Shown: positions 62,818 to 64,000 of the stretch, piece after piece | How positions within the stretch are numbered: position 1 is the first letter of the stretch | Layout of the letters: every line of letters begins with the position of its first letter | Source of the DNA: Natronorubrum texcoconense | GTDB lineage: Archaea > Halobacteriota > Halobacteria > Halobacteriales > Natrialbaceae | Assembly (NCBI RefSeq): GCF_900100335.1 | Contig: NZ_FNFE01000004.1 | Span: 1 to 64,000, forward strand | Reading direction: 5' to 3' | Length of the DNA: 64,000 nt | The notes under the pieces: model-generated | Databases searched by the model: none | The model's input: the letters and a program-made list of their open reading frames with translations, nothing else | Told to the model about the DNA's origin: nothing | Program-made: the position numbers and the translations under genes

Positions 62818-63182
62818 GCGGACACATACTCGTCGTCGAGGACGACGAACAGATCTCGGAGATCCTCTCTTACCGGCTCGAAATCGCGGACTACGAAGTT
62901 ACCGTGATCGACGACGGCGACGACTGCTGGGCGTATCTCGAGGAGGCCGACGAGCTTCCGGACGCGATGTTGCTCGACGTCATGCTCCCCGGCACCGACG
63001 GCTTCGGCGTACTGCGTCGACTCCAGCGAACGGACCGGTACGACGGAATGCCGGTGATCCTCATCACCGGCCGGGGGCTCGAGGACGACGTCATCCAGGG
63101 GTTCGACCTCGGAGCCGACGACTACATCGTGAAACCGTTCAGCCCCTCGGAAGTGGTCGCCAGACTCAACCGACTCCTCTGA
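62814..63182 (+). CDS. CheY-like single-domain response regulator
   Basis: A 122-residue receiver with complete active site: acidic pocket Glu9-Asp10-Asp11 (VVEDDEQ), phosphoacceptor Asp55 in LLDVMLPG, Thr85 in ITG and Lys107 in YIVKPFS. It has no DNA-binding or output domain. It overlaps the previous gene by four bases (ATGA) and the next gene by one base, so it is part of a translationally coupled operon. It probably relays phosphate to a protein partner, perhaps the HEAT-like membrane protein encoded next. Confidence 0.92.
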   Translation: MSGHILVVEDDEQISEILSYRLEIADYEVTVIDDGDDCWAYLEEADELPDAMLLDVMLPGTDGFGVLRRLQRTDRYDGMPVILITGRGLEDDVIQGFDLGADDYIVKPFSPSEVVARLNRLL

Positions 63183-64000
63183 TGGTGTCGACACTGCTCG
63201 TCGCGGCCGTCGTCGTCTTCGCCATCTGTCTCCTCGTCGCCGCGGTCACCCTCTTCCTCTCGGTGATCCGCTTCTGGCTCGACCAGCGCCGCGAGGCGAT
63301 TCGTGCGGAACTGATGCCGGAACTGTTCGTCCGTCTCGAGCAACCCGACCCCGACTGGGCCGGCTGGTACGAGAGCCACTCCCGACTCGAGCGGTACGTT
63401 ATCCGGGACGTGGTCTCCCAGTACCTCCGCCGGCTTCGCGGCTACGAACGCCAACAATTGCTGTCGCTCGCTGCCGCGGCGAGCATCGACGACCGGGCGG
63501 ATCGCTCGCTCGATTCGTGGCGACTCACGCGGCGACTCCGCGGGCTCATCTGGTTGAGCCTGCTCGAGCGACCGGTGTCGACCGATCGGCTGCGTACGAC
63601 CTGTCTCGACCACTCCACGACGCGTGCGGCCGCTGCACGGCTGCTCCTCGTTTGCGAGGGCGAGACCGCCGCGGACGACGGGACGTCGCTGCTCTGCTTT
63701 CGTAACGACGAGCGGCTGTCAGTGTTCGGTCTCGATACGCTGTACCGACTCAATCGGGTCGATGCCTCGGCGCTGACGTCGAAGCTCATCGTCGACGGCG
63801 AGTGGTGGGACGAGGAACTGCTGTTGCAGTCGCTGCTCGTGCTCGCACACTGCCGCCTCGAGCGCCGATCCGACCTCCTCGAGTGGCTCGGAGAACTGCT
63901 CGAACACGATTCGCCGCAGGTTCGGGCCGCCGCGCTCGCCGCGTTCGAACGACAGGGCTGGAGTCAGGAGATTCGCGCCCGCGTCGACGTCGAAGGGGCG
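63182..64000 (+). CDS. Membrane-anchored HEAT-like repeat protein (partial, runs off the window)
   Basis: The frame is open from the ATG at 63182 to the last base, 273 codons. An N-terminal helix (about residues 3-30, LLVAAVVVFAICLLVAAVTLFLSVI) anchors it in the membrane. The rest is a run of paired helices with Leu/Ala/Arg pattern (LSLAAAASIDDRADRSLDSWRLTRRLRG, LSLLERPVSTDRLRTTC, LEWLGELLEHDSPQVRAAALAAFERQGW), which I read as HEAT/armadillo-like repeats. It is translationally coupled to the receiver gene. The 3' end, and hence any further domain, lies beyond the window. Confidence 0.75.
   Translation, partial: MVSTLLVAAVVVFAICLLVAAVTLFLSVIRFWLDQRREAIRAELMPELFVRLEQPDPDWAGWYESHSRLERYVIRDVVSQYLRRLRGYERQQLLSLAAAASIDDRADRSLDSWRLTRRLRGLIWLSLLERPVSTDRLRTTCLDHSTTRAAAARLLLVCEGETAADDGTSLLCFRNDERLSVFGLDTLYRLNRVDASALTSKLIVDGEWWDEELLLQSLLVLAHCRLERRSDLLEWLGELLEHDSPQVRAAALAAFERQGWSQEIRARVDVEGA

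Noticed and set aside
62814-63182. CheY-like gene considered as part of a chemotaxis operon
   Set aside because: No cheA, cheW, receptor or archaellum gene is visible in the window; the neighbours are a degenerate receiver protein and a HEAT-like protein.

Overview
The window is a stretch of high-GC, euryarchaeal (haloarchaeal) chromosome. The evidence is the strongly acidic proteins (Asp/Glu rich, Lys poor), a TATA-box binding protein, PCNA, the large primase subunit and an Hjc resolvase, apparently leaderless genes with a TATA box about 27-33 bases upstream of the start codon, and several families known mainly from Halobacteria (HalOD1 output domains, Bat/HTH_10 regulators, two proteins that look like the DUF7344 family). 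Codon choice and the many CTCGAG words fit a neutrophilic or alkaliphilic member of the Natrialbales, but I cannot fix a genus from sequence alone. I found no rRNA, tRNA, CRISPR array, complete insertion sequence or integrase.

Layout. 1-7 kb: end of a coiled-coil repeat protein, UspA, a PiT-type phosphate permease, an SLC13/RCK_C anion permease, hisA and TrkH. 7-20 kb: hisB, small regulators and membrane proteins, a YigZ/IMPACT protein, a family 2 glycosyltransferase, an S9 peptidase, a cupin, upp and a second PiT-like permease. 20-24 kb: a receiver-GAF-GAF-Bat regulator followed by a HalOD1 protein and a small zinc protein, then debris of a small gene. 24-28 kb: archaeal tRNA G10 methyltransferase, TBP, a winged-helix protein and hisG. 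28-32 kb: a truncated CopB-like P1B-ATPase remnant beside an intact CopA-type ATPase. 32-39 kb: SpoIIM-like protein, APH-family kinase, FkbM methyltransferase, SAH/MTA deaminase (DadD type), a secreted low-complexity protein and S-adenosylhomocysteine hydrolase. 39-46 kb: a dense regulatory block with two HalOD1 proteins, a receiver-PAS protein whose phosphoacceptor is Glu, and a 1641-residue membrane-anchored seven-PAS, two-GAF, Bat regulator. 46-57 kb: CPBP protease, Hjc, AidB-like acyl-CoA dehydrogenase, an AT-rich islet with a lipoprotein, a SWIM protein, PriL, an alpha/beta hydrolase, a HalOD1-Bat pair and PCNA. 57-64 kb: GlmU-like and GlmS (UDP-GlcNAc supply), a LOV-domain hybrid histidine kinase, and a tightly overlapping three-gene operon (degenerate double receiver, CheY-like receiver, membrane HEAT-like protein) that runs off the end.

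Functional themes. Four HalOD1 proteins and three Bat/HTH_10 regulators form the most conspicuous signalling theme, and three of the four HalOD1 genes lie beside a Bat-type gene. The histidine pathway is represented by hisA, hisB and hisG at three separate sites. The adjacent SAH deaminase and SAH hydrolase suggest a joint role in clearing S-adenosylhomocysteine. The best leads for new biology are the 39-46 kb regulatory block with its shared divergent promoter, the LOV kinase, and the receiver/HEAT operon at the right end.
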